Source: Portulaca oleracea
Lineage: Eukaryota; Streptophyta; Magnoliopsida; Caryophyllales; Portulacaceae
Reading direction: 5' to 3'
Length of the DNA stretch: 64,000 bases
Assembly: GCA_029582165.1 (NCBI GenBank)
Contig: CM055870.1
Coordinates: 12,448,332 to 12,512,331, forward strand
This document shows positions 27,101 through 34,498 of this stretch, in pieces. The position numbers and the translations under genes are program-made. Below the pieces are notes generated by a model, which did not search any database, was not told where the DNA came from, and worked only from the letters and a program-made list of their open reading frames with translations. Numbering within the stretch: the first letter of the stretch is position 1; the number at the start of each line of letters is the position of its first letter.

Positions 27101-30100
27101 TTTCAGACAATACACACGGTACATCGTCAGGCGATTACACTTTTTCCACGGCCATCATCGGGCCCTCACAATGCGATGACAGCGGCCATCATCGGGCCCT
27201 CACAATGCGATGACGGCGGCCATCATCGCCCTCACAATGCGATGAGCGGCCACCATCGCCCTCACAATACGAGGATACACTTTTCACGCCATCATCGCCC
27301 TCACAATGCGATGAGGCCGCCATCATCGCCCTCACACGCGATGATAGCGCCATCATCGCCCTCACAACGCGATGACAATGCCACCATCGCCCTCACAATA
27401 CGAGGACACACCTTTCACGCCGCCATCGCCCTCACACGCGATGACGGTGGCCATCATCGCCCTCACAATGCGATGATACGCCATCATCGCCCTCACACGC
27501 GATGATGCCAATCGGGCCCTCACAATACGAGGATACACTTTTCACGGCCATCATCGGCCCTCACACGCGGCGATGACGGCCATCATCGTCCTCACAACGC
27601 GATGACAAGCCACCATCGCCCTCACAATACGAGGATACACTTTTCACCGGCCATCATCGGCCCTCACAATGCGATGATACGGCCATCATCGTGCCCTCAC
27701 AATGCGATGACAATGGCCACCATCGCCCTCACAATACGAGGATACACTTTTCACGCCATCATCGAGCTCACAATGCGATGATACGCCATCATCGGCCCTC
27801 ACAATGCGATGATACGCCATCATCGTGCCCTCACAATGCGATGACAACGCCACCATCGCCCTCACAATACGAGGATACACTTTTCACGCCATCATCGCCC
27901 TCACAATGCGATGACACGCCATCATCGCCCTCACAATGCGATGATGGCCATCATCGCCCTCACAATGCGATGACAGCGCCATCATCGCCCTCACAACGCG
28001 ATGATACGCCATCATCGTGCCCTCACAACGCGATGATACGCCATCATCGCCCTCACAATGCGATGATGGCCACCATCGCCCTCACAATACGAGGACACAC
28101 CTTTCACCGCCGCCATCGCCCTAACAATACATGACATCAGCCGTCGCCAGACTAATACACGACACTTCATCAACAGCGGCCATCATCGGGCCTTCACAAT
28201 GCGACAAGGGCCATCATCGGGCCTTCACAATGCGATGAACATCACATCTACATCGGCGCAGGACCCAGCTTCCAAGCGTCAACTAGGGCCATCATCGGCC
28301 TTCACAATGCGACAGGGCCATTGTCGAGCCTTCACAATGCGACAAAGGCCATCATCGCCTTCACAATGCGTGAACACATCATATCGACATCGACGCAGAC
28401 TCTTTTCCAAACGCCAACCACCTTCGTAATGCACTTCCGATTCATATCCAAGATCATCAAGACTACTTTGATCATCGTTTTACTCAAACTCGATCAAAGT
28501 GGGGGCTATCTGTAGACGCTGAATTTTGTATCAGTATTTTAGTACTAGTTTTAGAAATTAAGCTAGCCGATTAATTTAGTAGCATGCAAGGCTATCTCGT
28601 TCCTAACCCGAGAACAAGCAAAACAACCCAGTAATCACAAAGCAAACCGGCTGAGTTCTGTAAGGCCGAAGGCTGCTTGGCTTGACAGAACCCGTCTGTT
28701 TCCTTGGGCTCGAGCTCGCTCACCATCAGAACCCGTCTGCCGGGCCAAAGCCTGCTCATTGCCGGGAACCCGCCCGGGTTCCTGGCCGAGTATTGCGCGC
28801 GGCTATGTCGAACCCTAAAACGCACCCCCTTGCCTCCCCCATTCCACTATAAATTAAACCATTCTTTCCCTTCCAAAGACACGTAAAAAGACATCGACAC
28901 ACCGTAATATACTAGAGTATCGACACTAGTATATTCTCCTCTCCTCTCCCCTTGCATGCTACTTCACTAAAGGTTAGCATAATTGTTGTAAACATGTAGT
29001 TATTTAACGCTTTCGCTTCTTTATTTTCATTATTTGCATGACATTAATGATAAACTCGTGAAATTCGCTCAATTCCTCCTCTTTTCAACCTTTCGCTTTA
29101 ATTTAATTCTAGTAGAGTCTATTCAATCGAATAGGCGGATTTGATGGTTTTAATCACAAATTGTAATTTTACCCTAATCCATCTCTGATTCGTGAGGTCG
29201 AGTCCAGATTTTATGGTTTGTTGTTTTTATCCTAAAATTCAACCGCGACTTTTTCTTTTGTACTTTGGTTTTCTTTTTCCTTTTTCATGATTTTTTGACC
29301 TAATTTGTGTTTAACGCCAAAGAGGTAATCCGTCCGATTCTTCGAGAATCCGCATTGGTTCTTCACTTTTTCTTTGCTTTTTTTTTCTTTGTTTTCCGCT
29401 TCGTGGGTTTCATACCAAGAACCCGTCTTGGTTCCTAGGAACTCAGACGGGTTCCTGCGTGTTTTCCTTTCCCTTTTTTCCGTTTCTTTTTTCCTTCCTT
29501 CTTTAAAGGTGAACCTCGGTCCGTTAGCGAAAACATTCTTAAAAGTTCAACCTTATTTAGGGTTAAGCAATCCTAGTCGACTCCCAATCATACTTTTAAG
29601 TAGCGCCGTGAAAAAAAAGATCATCGATCGGATTTTTTCGGGGTCTACAACCTCCTGTTTCGTATACGGTCGGATCAACCACTCCTGTTGCTCAGCTGTA
29701 ACTTTGTTCCGGATGTCATCCAAGTTGACCCTTGGACGGGTGTGCCTCCTGGATTGGAAAATATCTGAAAAGTAATTTATAGCTACTTCCTCGGCGGCCA
29801 TCTGCCCTCTGACCACTGTTCCCGCTTCATTCTCAATAAAACGTAGTGTATTATTTCGTCTTCTTTGGGAAACTCGGGCATGAAAATACCTCGTATTTTT
29901 ATCTCCCTCTCTAAGGGCTATGTGATGTGCTCTTTGTGCCCAGTACGTCTCATTGAGCCGTTCTACTTCCTGCAACTCCAACTCCACCCCCTTCAACTCT
30001 TCCGGCTGCTGCATTTCCACTGGTAGTTTGCACATCTCGCTGAACTTTGCCCGAAGAACCTTGGCCCGTCCATGAAGGCTTCCATGTTTAAGTTGGCTCC

Positions 30101-32185
30101 ATTTCCTGAATTCCTTGACGTATTCCACCAGTCGATCAGTAGTATTGTTAAACACCCCTTCGATACTACTCCACGCCTGATGTACTACTTCTCCGAATTC
30201 TTCATCCTGCGTCCAAAAAGCTTCGAACTTTTGGTGTTTTGCCTTCTCCAGCCTCTCCTCCGCCGAAGAGTCTGTGTTGAGGATGATAGGAAAATGGTCT
30301 GACCCCTCCCATATCATACAGTGCACGCGTGCTTGGGGCCACATATCATCCCAAATTCCATTGCAGAGAAACCGATCCAATCTCTCTTCAATGCGATTTG
30401 TAGCCTCTCTTCTATTGCTCCATGTGAAGCTATGGCCCGAGTCCCCCATGTCCCGCAGACCACATCTCTCCATTGCCTCTTGGAATTCGTATGCTTGCTG
30501 GAAATCGAAAGGGTCTCCACCTCTCTTCTCATCAGGGTAGAGCATGCTGTTGAAGTCTCCGAACACCGTCCATGGGAGGTCGCTTTCTGCTCCAAGGAAT
30601 TTCAGTAACCGCCACGTCTTCTCCCTTTGTGCTTTTTCCGGCCAGCCGTACATACCCGTCACTCTGTATGTGCCTTCTTCTCCATTGACCTCCACATCAA
30701 TATGATTAGACGAGTAAGACCGGATTGACAGCTTCAAGTCGTCCTTCCATAACATCGCTATCCCTCCAGCTCTCCCGCGAGGCGGAACCGCCAAGCATCC
30801 ATAAAATCCGTACCGCACCCTAACTACCTCCATTTCATGTTCATATCTCTTCGTTTCAATCAAAAAAACAACATCCGGGAAAACCTTCCGTGCCAATGTA
30901 CGGAGTGATGTAACTGCCTCGGGCTTCCCCAGCCCTCGGCAGTTGTAGCTAAGGATTTTCATTGTTCCCGGCGGGGGTTGGATTCCTCCACCCCGGCCGA
31001 TCTGTTCGAGTCTACCATCTCAATGTCAGTGAGTCGTTCTCTCTTCTCCCGTACCTCCACTTCCATTAGCTGCGTATCGTCCAAATGTGGTACTGCCTTT
31101 GCTAATTTTCGTTTCCCCAAACTGATTTCTTGACTTTTCTCCCCTTCATTGACTCCTTTTCCTAGTACCTTGAGTCTTTTCCATGTATGTGTGGAACCCC
31201 TGTTCTGCTGAGGTGCATTGTCCGCCATATTGACATTGAGGTCTAAACGGTTGTCCGTTCTCAGATGGCCACTAAACTTTGAGGTCATTTTTTCCAAAAA
31301 ATATATTAGTCATCCTGCTTATGTACACTTTCTTACATGACAAAAATTTTAACTTTTTTCCACATCGCTTTCTCAGATGGCCACTAGGACCGCCACCAAG
31401 TCAACCACTACTGGAATAGTTCCGGATGCATTATTGTCCAATACTCTCAAAGTTCGGTGTATTAGTGTCCAAAAAAAAGTTCAGTGCATTGTTGCCTAAT
31501 ACCCCTAAGATTCAATGTATTATCATCCAAAAATTCTTTTAATAAATAGATCCTTTTCTTTTATTTCTTCATTTTCAAATGTTGGTAAGGTTCTTATATC
31601 TCCGCCCTCCTCCCCCCCCCCCCCCGGGTCTTGTGACCTGTAAGTACATAAATGATTTCACCATTGACAATGAGTGAACTAGATAAGATAAGATATCACT
31701 AAAATGGCAAGTGTGTATGAGCATGTGAGAAAGAGCTTAACATGTATATAAGAAAAAAGCAAGGAAGAGTATTGTTTATGCAGCAACAAATAAATCATGT
31801 AAGTCTTACCATTGGATAATCTATATGTTGATAATATTCTCTCTTTTTTTTAGTACTAAATTACTAATATAACCTTTTATTTTGTTTTTTTTTAAAAAGA
31901 AACTAAAGTTGGTAGATCTTTGATTTAAAAACTAACTCCTTGATAGTCAAATATTTGTATTTATACAACACATGTCTCTTTCAAATATTTTTTTGGTACA
32001 TAATATATATTTTAAAATACATGTAATGCATGAAGTCTTACCTTTTTTTGGTTTGTGTCTCATAATATACATTTTAAAATACATGTAGATCCAATGAATA
32101 GGTTAATGTGGAGGTAAAGATTACCTTGAGAAACGAAAAGAACCAATAGAATGGTATTAACAAGAGTAATGCATGAAGTCTTCAT
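6102..32185 (-). CDS. DEFL-B: secreted Pro-rich, defensin-like peptide with 25.7-kb intron
   Basis: Two exons on the minus strand: exon 1 at 32185-32125 (20 codons plus one base, donor GT at 32124) and exon 2 at 6379-6102 (acceptor AG at 6381-6380, stop TGA). The predicted precursor has 112 residues. Exon 1 encodes a signal peptide (MKTSCITLVNTILLVLFVSQ). Exon 2 encodes about 45 residues of Pro/Ser/Thr repeats, then eight cysteines spaced C-x8-C-x4-C-x3-C-x9-C-x4-CCC. The C-x3-C pair, the GKCNNLDC gamma-core pattern (G-x-C-x4-C) and the final C-x-C fit a CS-alpha-beta fold as in plant defensins. That assignment is inference. The intron carries three nested transposons, so expression is uncertain. 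The splice sites and frame are intact and match the paralogue at 36209-37375. No function is assigned. Confidence 0.75.
6626..7993 (-). pseudogene. LINE ORF2 C-terminal part: zf-RVT and RNase H
   Basis: Continuous open frame of 445 codons from 7963, in frame with the upstream RT segment but separated from it by one stop codon (7996-7994). The first half matches the zinc-binding region after plant L1 RTs (WKTVWKLRVHPRIKNLMWR, then C-x-GEEAEDWKHATTEC). The second half is a plant-type RNase H: acidic residue in FCDAAVDEEEGAVGLGYV, E in EGAEARALKWGLEMA, D in VSDCQSVVNKI, and the last acidic residue in ARRSNNEEAHKIA. Encoding RNase H within ORF2 is a recurrent feature of plant L1 LINEs. The end lies 60 bases before the poly(A) tail. 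Confidence 0.9.
7994..9366 (-). pseudogene. LINE ORF2 reverse transcriptase
   Basis: RT motifs in order on the minus strand: KAPGPDGM and FYQQFW (about 9330-9290), LIPK and LRPISLCNVTYKL, QSAFVPGRLIFDNV, then DMSKAYDRVEW after a 1-base deletion near 8938, an in-frame stop at 8860-8858, GIRQGDPLSPYIF, and the catalytic LLFADDSLLF. The thumb region with KSVLQAIPSYAMSVFKLP follows. The frame is broken at its 5' side by the Tat insertion, with ACCTC duplicated at 9362-9366 and 29650-29654. Confidence 0.9.
9367..10542 (+). repeat. Tat element 1, 5' LTR (1176 bp)
   Basis: Starts TGTAGACGCTGAATTTTG and ends CGGGGTCTACA, a good inverted terminus. It contains several copies of the dyad family (AACCCGTCTGGGTT at 9626-9639; variants near 10240, 10310 and 10340) next to TGGGC boxes. 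A TATA-like stretch CTATAAATTAAACC occurs near 9709, a plausible promoter start. The last 240 bp are almost identical to the 3' LTR while the rest is much more diverged. Confidence 0.92.
10546..10563 (+). other. Primer binding site of Tat element 1
   Basis: TGGCGACTCCACTGGGGA three bases after the LTR. The same sequence is found in reverse at 58036-58053 beside the second Tat LTR. In this clade the site is usually assigned to an arginine tRNA; I could not check the tRNA. Confidence 0.8.
10564..11659 (+). other. Untranslated leader of Tat element 1
   Basis: About 1.1 kb without a credible ORF. It includes two perfect copies of the 14-bp dyad AACCCAGACGGGTT (11105-11118 and 11183-11196) and half-sites near 11265. 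The reverse complement of 57170-58030 in the second Tat element is collinear with it, which shows the leader is a conserved element part. Confidence 0.75.
11660..13438 (+). pseudogene. Tat element 1 gag, shifted
   Basis: The N-terminus is in 11678-11947 (DGLYERIQEAIAFYISDLED) and is collinear with the gag of the second element at 57036-56434. The central capsid domain is in 12021-12617 (TLEGKAKVWYQNLPQQV, then FKAFISHFSRLKQKEV and ESFLSYYERWH), which fits the Retrotrans_gag family. The C-terminal part at 12886-13236 carries a compact zinc finger CNFHRSRGHDTEVCWSLK. Stops and shifts near 11948, 12617 and 13236 separate these pieces, so no single product is made. Gag would form the virus-like particle. 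Confidence 0.88.
13555..14847 (+). CDS. Tat element 1 protease region, open frame
   Basis: Open for 422 codons from 13579. The retropepsin active site is at VDNGSAVNVCP (DNGS in place of the usual DTG/DSG, as is common in this clade), and the flap and second strand are at NMLLGRPWLHECNAVAS. Downstream is a glycine-rich segment NKGRFGLGYKPTKEE resembling a G-patch, then an acidic tail. This is the longest intact frame in the element. It would cleave the Gag-Pol polyprotein. Confidence 0.85.
   Translation, partial: SLDAFNKLMVPTSASPEDIISHITSGKPTITFGDEDLPEEGGSHNKALYLTAMCSTQTIPLVLVDNGSAVNVCPWRTAQKLGVQKQHLTQNTVQLRAYDNSPRKSLGSIVLPITMDYISKNVEFVVLDIPASFNMLLGRPWLHECNAVASTLHQKVKLIIQGQVVTISSKPLSAVFDPKKPTLEVEHSSADEELHNFEMIAALSQDQAHFDFDPYSNPNIHAILRKQGHFPGMPLGRNPKNKLAPNFKVFKNKGRFGLGYKPTKEEVRLTKLAMAKQKRLGNPPTLYQVKPYPRTLNGQFLREGDDFPYYGFPEPHYLKSQGIQVAGLEIFNDCAVTTTSMFIPPRRNRPPLEWTHLAGGGIFGMLFGQEARKEEVVDPVIAALSNPSFDPSLLIGEDGGHREITWIDDEENKFTLSSEESSEESPSQRS
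15011..15903 (+). pseudogene. Tat element 1 reverse transcriptase
   Basis: RT motifs in order: HTLPLYPDAKPVRQKARRI, VPKKDGRVRVCVDFRDLN, SFMDGYAGYNQI and TPWGTYCNAF in the 15011-15673 frame. A frameshift of a few bases near 15610-15625 follows, then the catalytic YVDDMIVKS in 15625-15903 with NMRLNPRKCAFGVTSGKLLGF. The shift falls between the two catalytic blocks and would abolish activity. Confidence 0.9.
15904..16960 (+). pseudogene. Tat element 1 RNase H and archaeal-type RNase H
   Basis: The first part is the RT-linked RNase H, badly eroded (16080-16440, ending in KSIKGRAISDFLVDFLVE). The second part is the additional archaeal-type RNase H of the Tat clade: MYFDGASNQNG near 16535, then NNAAEYEACIIGL, VFGDSSLIINQ and ending LPRDNNELADALAKL near 16890. 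D, E, D and D catalytic positions are all visible but in different frames, so it is inactive. The extra RNase H is the best single marker of clade membership. Confidence 0.85.
16961..18225 (+). pseudogene. Tat element 1 integrase
   Basis: The N-terminal zinc-binding region is at 17100-17330 (IIHDRLYKKT, HGG, then CLNFVRKCAKCQ). The catalytic core starts at SVWGIDIIGKIHP (first D) and VAVDYFTKWVEV (second D), and breaks after 17525. The C-terminal region NVHLYQARMARAFNRKVKDR with EGDLVLKEM is at 17927-18124. Several shifts and a stop interrupt it, so no functional integrase is expected. Confidence 0.88.
18226..18573. other. Spacer between integrase and antisense ORF 1
   Basis: Short untranslated stretch with A-rich runs near 18520-18555. 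Seen from the antisense gene it would be its 3'UTR, with its stop near 18573. No other feature seen. Confidence 0.55.
18574..19952 (-). pseudogene. Tat antisense ORF 1 (DUF7745-like)
   Basis: Starts MAFEKKLATWMSTLSKEEKR at 19952 and is open for 179 codons with LGRYKLTSLLSLRQVKIDWDF and FWDKEFHVFRF, then PEEWSSILG. This resembles the DUF7745 domain of plant retrotransposon accessory proteins. After 19413 the frame is lost, but the minus strand near 18650-18574 still ends in a Lys-rich tail (SADKKKMKQA, stop), so the original gene was about 1.3 kb. A fragment of the same gene is at 54298-54440 in the second Tat element. Additional antisense ORFs of unknown function are known in the Tat clade. 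The family match is from memory and was not searched. Confidence 0.6.
19953..22669. other. Tat element 1 spacer with dyad repeats
   Basis: No ORF above background. 19990-20460 has a dense run of AACCCAGACGGGTT (perfect at 20201, 20309 and 20363, variants near 20010, 20050, 20110 and 20410). 20640-20760 has three tandem copies of CCACCATGTTAGTCGCATAT-like text. 21480-21510 is A-rich. Blocks 20.8-22.1 kb and 22.2-22.5 kb match the second Tat element, but there they are in a different order. Confidence 0.7.
22670..25031 (-). pseudogene. Tat antisense ORF 2, plant mobile domain (PMD) type
   Basis: 24408-25031 (207 codons on the minus strand) has the plant mobile domain pattern: ALAERFWDSTNTFHLPVGEM, then TITPVDFVMITGLRWGG. 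A frameshift near 24420 moves the reading to a frame with DVDPFFMPESAEMSGGVWK, ending at a possible donor near 24345. Further pieces lie at 24071-23847, 23880-23524 (WEEWEQYRDRLAFRKVG) and 23473-22670, the last rich in Arg, Ser and Asp. The gaps look like introns or decayed sequence. PMD proteins (MAIL/MAIN relatives) are known as genes captured by Tat and MULE elements. The role in the element is unknown. Confidence 0.65.
25032..27130 (+). other. Tat element 1 spacer with GGCCTCAC and dyad arrays
   Basis: 25190-26040 is a quasi-tandem region in which GGGCCTCAC, a CGGCCC box and a dyad copy (perfect at 25240-25253, or ACTCAGACGGGTTCT, GCAGCCGGGTT, CTGGGACGGGTTTC) alternate about every 60-110 bp. 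A roughly 70-bp unit is directly repeated at about 25930 and 26005. 26095-26690 is ordinary sequence. Dyad half-sites return at 26700-26930. No credible ORF. Confidence 0.75.
27141..28136 (+). repeat. Hairpin-forming minisatellite with higher-order structure
   Basis: About 30 copies of a 28-36 bp unit GCCATCATCG..CCTCACAATGCGATGA. Each unit is a near-perfect inverted repeat: GCCATCATCGC pairs with GCGATGATGGC around the loop CCTCACAAT. Every third to sixth unit ends in a variant AATACGAGGATACACTTTTC (near 27271, 27402, 27529, 27631, 27738, 27871 and 28091), giving a higher-order period of about 100-220 bp. Open frames through it are a consequence of the repeat and are not genes. Confidence 0.92.
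28137..28400 (+). repeat. Degenerate continuation of the minisatellite
   Basis: Looser copies with CCATCATCGGGCCTTCACAATGCGA-type cores interrupted by ACATCACATCTACATCGGCGC-like spacers at about 28230 and 28375. These look like older units at the array edge. Confidence 0.7.
28494..28510 (+). other. Polypurine tract of Tat element 1
   Basis: CAAAGTGGGGGCTATC directly before the 3' LTR start TGTAGACGCTG. AAAGTGGGGG is the functional purine core. Confidence 0.85.
28511..29649 (+). repeat. Tat element 1, 3' LTR (1139 bp)
   Basis: Same termini as the 5' LTR and followed by the duplication ACCTC. The first 890 bp differ from the 5' LTR by many short indels and substitutions. The final 240 bp show only about one substitution. 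Confidence 0.92.
29650..30962 (-). pseudogene. LINE ORF2 endonuclease domain
   Basis: Starts MKILSYNCRGLGKPEAVTSL, the standard plant L1 ORF2 start. The apurinic-like endonuclease motifs follow: FLIETKRYEHEM (E), the GDFNSMLYPDEK block (D and N), and GSDHFPIILNT at the catalytic SDH. A helical linker with YFHARVSQRRRNNTLRFIEN precedes the RT. The frame is uninterrupted until the Tat LTR at 29649; the codons after that belong to the LTR. The start overlaps the ORF1 tail by four bases (ATGA type). Confidence 0.92.
30959..31269 (-). pseudogene. LINE ORF1 C-terminal fragment
   Basis: A short charged frame ending at the ORF2 start. The CCHC knuckle and RNA-binding domain that precede this tail in full-length plant L1 ORF1 are absent, so the insertion is 5'-truncated at about 31269, where the target duplication begins. 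Confidence 0.6.
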
Positions 32186-32540
32186 GTTGAATAATATTAT
32201 TGAGTAAAGTAGGATGTTCTTTTTTGTTTGAGAAAATTATCATGCCTGTGCCTCAATTTATAGTTGAAGGGAATAGAATGAAATTAAATTCATACAAAAT
32301 TACCTTCCTTTTTTAAATTATAAAATCACCCTTATTTCTAATTCCTGATATTCATTTCAAATTCTATATATTTAACAAAATCCTTTTTAATATGACATGA
32401 CAATTAAGGACTTTCCATTACACCCCTTAATGAATTATACTCTTTTTTAATAAGTATTTTTTTTACAAAGTTATAGTTACTTGAGAATAAAATTGCTGTT
32501 AAAACATGCAATATATAGCCCCTAACATAGTCAATAGTTT
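32186..32540 (-). promoter_or_regulatory. DEFL-B promoter and 5'UTR
   Basis: TATA box TATAAATT at 32262-32255, 70 bases before the ATG, in the context TATAAATTGAGGCA. The whole block to about 32530 matches, in inverted orientation, the DEFL-A upstream region 35840-36208. Shared parts include AAGGGTGATTTTATAAT and the TTAATTGTCAT block. Confidence 0.7.
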
Positions 32541-32763
32541 TCCATAAGAAAGAAAAAAATTAGCTACTAGAATATCCTAAAGCGATTGATAAGTAAATTT
32601 GTACATGATATCAATATGATTTCTATTAGCTATTTGAAGGTTGGTTCTCATAATTAAAGAAGTCAAATGACGCGTGATAATTCCTTTTTTTTTAAAAAAA
32701 AAACATACCTTACTTTCTAGAGATGCGAAGTAATTACCCCCTTTTTAAATGATGCATACCCAC

Positions 32764-32765
<2 letters not shown>
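32541..32765. other. AT-rich flank, nothing recognised
   Basis: Beyond the limit of similarity with DEFL-A. No ORF or terminal repeat was seen. Confidence 0.5.

Positions 32766-32812
<47 letters not shown>
32766..32812. repeat. (TA)n microsatellite
   Basis: Uninterrupted TA dinucleotide run directly left of the TIR element at 32822. Confidence 0.95.
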
Positions 32813-32820
<8 letters not shown>

Positions 32821-32821
32821 G

Positions 32822-33384
32822 GGATATTGGATGACAATATACCGACCTTTAGGGGTATTGGATTGTAATATACCGACCTTTGCTATTGGACAACAATATT
32901 CCTAACCTTTATATTTGGGTGAGATTATTATACCAACAATGATTAAGGGGGTACGTGATGACTGGTTAACTGACCTCTATTCTAACGTGACAAGCGGATG
33001 GAAAATAAGCGCCCCTTGCCCAGTAACCCTATTAATTCCTATGTTCTTCTCATTAACCGACGTTAAAAAAAAAATCGACCCTAACACAATGACTAAAGGA
33101 GTGGTGAACCGGTCTTCGTACCGATGTGCCACACAACCAACCAATGTCTTGTAATGTGAGTTAGTGAGAACAATAGAGGGGTTAACGGGGTTATTGGCTT
33201 GGGACAGTTTTTTCCTTCCACTAGCCACACCAGCAAGGAGACCGGTTCACCATCATCCCCTTAGTTACTATTGGTATAATAATGTCATATAGGTATAAAG
33301 GTTAGGGATATTGTTGTCCAATAATAAAGCATGGTATATTACAATCCACCAGCCCCAAAGGTCGGTATATTATCATCCAAAAAT

Positions 33385-33386
<2 letters not shown>
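32822..33386. mobile_element. TIR element of the TATTGGA family (565 bp)
   Basis: The left 150 bp and the right 150 bp are inverted copies: GGATGACAATATACCGACCTTT at the left pairs with the reverse complement of AAAGGTCGGTATATTATCATCC at the right, followed inward by TATTGGACAACAATAT on both sides. No coding capacity. It lies between two (TA)n tracts, so the target duplication cannot be read. Related to the outer element of the DEFL-B intron and to 61547-62082. Confidence 0.8.

Positions 33387-33427
<41 letters not shown>
33387..33427. repeat. (TA)n microsatellite
   Basis: TA run between the TIR element and the left arm of the foldback. Confidence 0.95.
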
Positions 33428-33429
<2 letters not shown>

Positions 33430-34498
33430 AATTGATATAATAAGAAGAAAGATTTTGTGAGAAGAAAAGCATGGCAAATCATAACCATTGGTTCCAATAT
33501 CAAGGGTGGGTATTAATCTTACTTTTTTCTTTTTTTTTTTGGTTGGAGAATGTGAATAATAAATGTTGCAACCTTTTTTTTGTTGGCTGAGAAAAAAGGG
33601 CAATTAATACAGTGTGATTTCCAATGACATGCTAATTAATTCGCATCTCTAGATAAAACCACCTATACCCAGAATGAACATCAATTATACCCAGAATGAA
33701 CATCAACTATACCATAAAAAATGTCAACTATACCATAAATGAACACCACATATACCCAGAATGAACATCAAATATACCCAAAATGAACATCAGCTAATTA
33801 ATTCGTAACACAACATGCTCTGGAGAAAACAATAAATGAACATCAACTATACCCGGAATGAACATCAACTATACCATAAACGAACGTCAACTATACTATA
33901 AATGAACACTACATATGCCCAGAATGAACATCAACTATACCCTAAACGAGCATCAAATATACCATAAATGGGTTTGGTAAAGGTGAGGACGAACACAAAA
34001 TTACTGTTCATCTCATGGCATGTTGATGTTCATTTATGGTAGTTTAGGGTATAGTTGAAGTTAATTCTGGGTATAGGTTGTGCTTATTTATGGTATAGTT
34101 GACGTTCGTTTATCATATAGTTGATGTTTATTCTGGGTATAGTTAATGTTCATTCTGGGTATAGGTGGTGCTCCTTTATGGTATATTGACATTCTTTTAT
34201 GGTATATATAGTTGATGTTCATTCTGGATATAATTAATGTTCATACTGGGTATAGGTGGTTTTCTCTAGAGCTGCGAATTAATTAGCATGTCATTGGAAA
34301 TCACACTGTATTAATTACCCTCTTTATCCCAGCCAACAAAAAAAAAAAGAAAAAGGTTACAACATTTATTATTCACATTTTCCCAACCAAAAAAAAAAGA
34401 AAAAAGCAAGATTAATATCCACCTTTGATCTTGGAACCAATGGTTATGATTTGCTATGCTCTTCATCTCACAAAATCCTTCTTCTCATTATATCAATT

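Larger units (their letters stand above)
9367..29649 (+). mobile_element. Tat-lineage Ty3/gypsy retrotransposon, 20.3 kb, complete ends
   Basis: LTRs at 9367-10542 and 28511-29649, PBS at 10546, PPT at 28494, and target duplication ACCTC (9362-9366, 29650-29654) inside LINE ORF2. Gene order on the plus strand is gag, protease, RT with RNase H, an extra archaeal-type RNase H, and integrase. Two long antisense ORFs lie between pol and the 3' LTR, followed by noncoding DNA with tandem repeats. The extra RNase H, antisense genes, very long body and repeat-rich 3' region are known hallmarks of the Tat clade (Tat/Ogre/Retand). I saw no ORF before gag, so it is not a typical Ogre. Pol is shifted in several places, so the element is probably defective. 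Confidence 0.93.
6555..31269 (-). mobile_element. L1-type LINE, split by a Tat element
   Basis: Reads on the minus strand from an ORF1 tail (31269-30959) through a full endonuclease (30962-29650), is interrupted by the Tat element 9367-29649, then continues through RT and RNase H to a poly(A) end (poly-T at about 6552-6565). Target duplication CACTAAAC (plus TTT, shared with the tail) lies at 6544-6551 and 31270-31277. The LINE is 5'-truncated inside ORF1. Coding damage in ORF2 is light: two nonsense codons and one 1-base deletion besides the insertion. Confidence 0.88.
6461..31536. mobile_element. MULE-like TIR element, outermost insert in the DEFL-B intron
   Basis: The left end (about 6465-6550) and the reverse complement of the right end (31400-31533) share the same blocks in the same order: TTTTGGACGATAATACA, GTATTGGACAATAATGCACT and CTAATACAC. 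These are long terminal inverted repeats. Comparison with the DEFL-A intron near 37000 shows this segment is absent there. The flanks TTTTATAAG and TTTTAATAA could be a decayed 9-bp duplication, which suggests Mutator-like origin. The same family occurs at 32822-33386 and 61547-62082. Original size without later inserts is roughly 0.4 kb. Confidence 0.65.

Noticed and set aside
27176..28134. His/Pro-rich open frames in the minisatellite (27176-27505, 27691-28134)
   Set aside because: The frames are produced by the repeat period and the protein text is only the repeat translated. No start context or conserved domain.
27141..28136. CRISPR-like regular repeats
   Set aside because: Units are contiguous and no unique spacers separate them; the context is a plant retrotransposon. 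It is a minisatellite.
9367..29649. Calling the element an Ogre
   Set aside because: Ogre has an extra ORF between the 5' LTR and gag; 10564-11659 has none. Tat lineage is the safest level.
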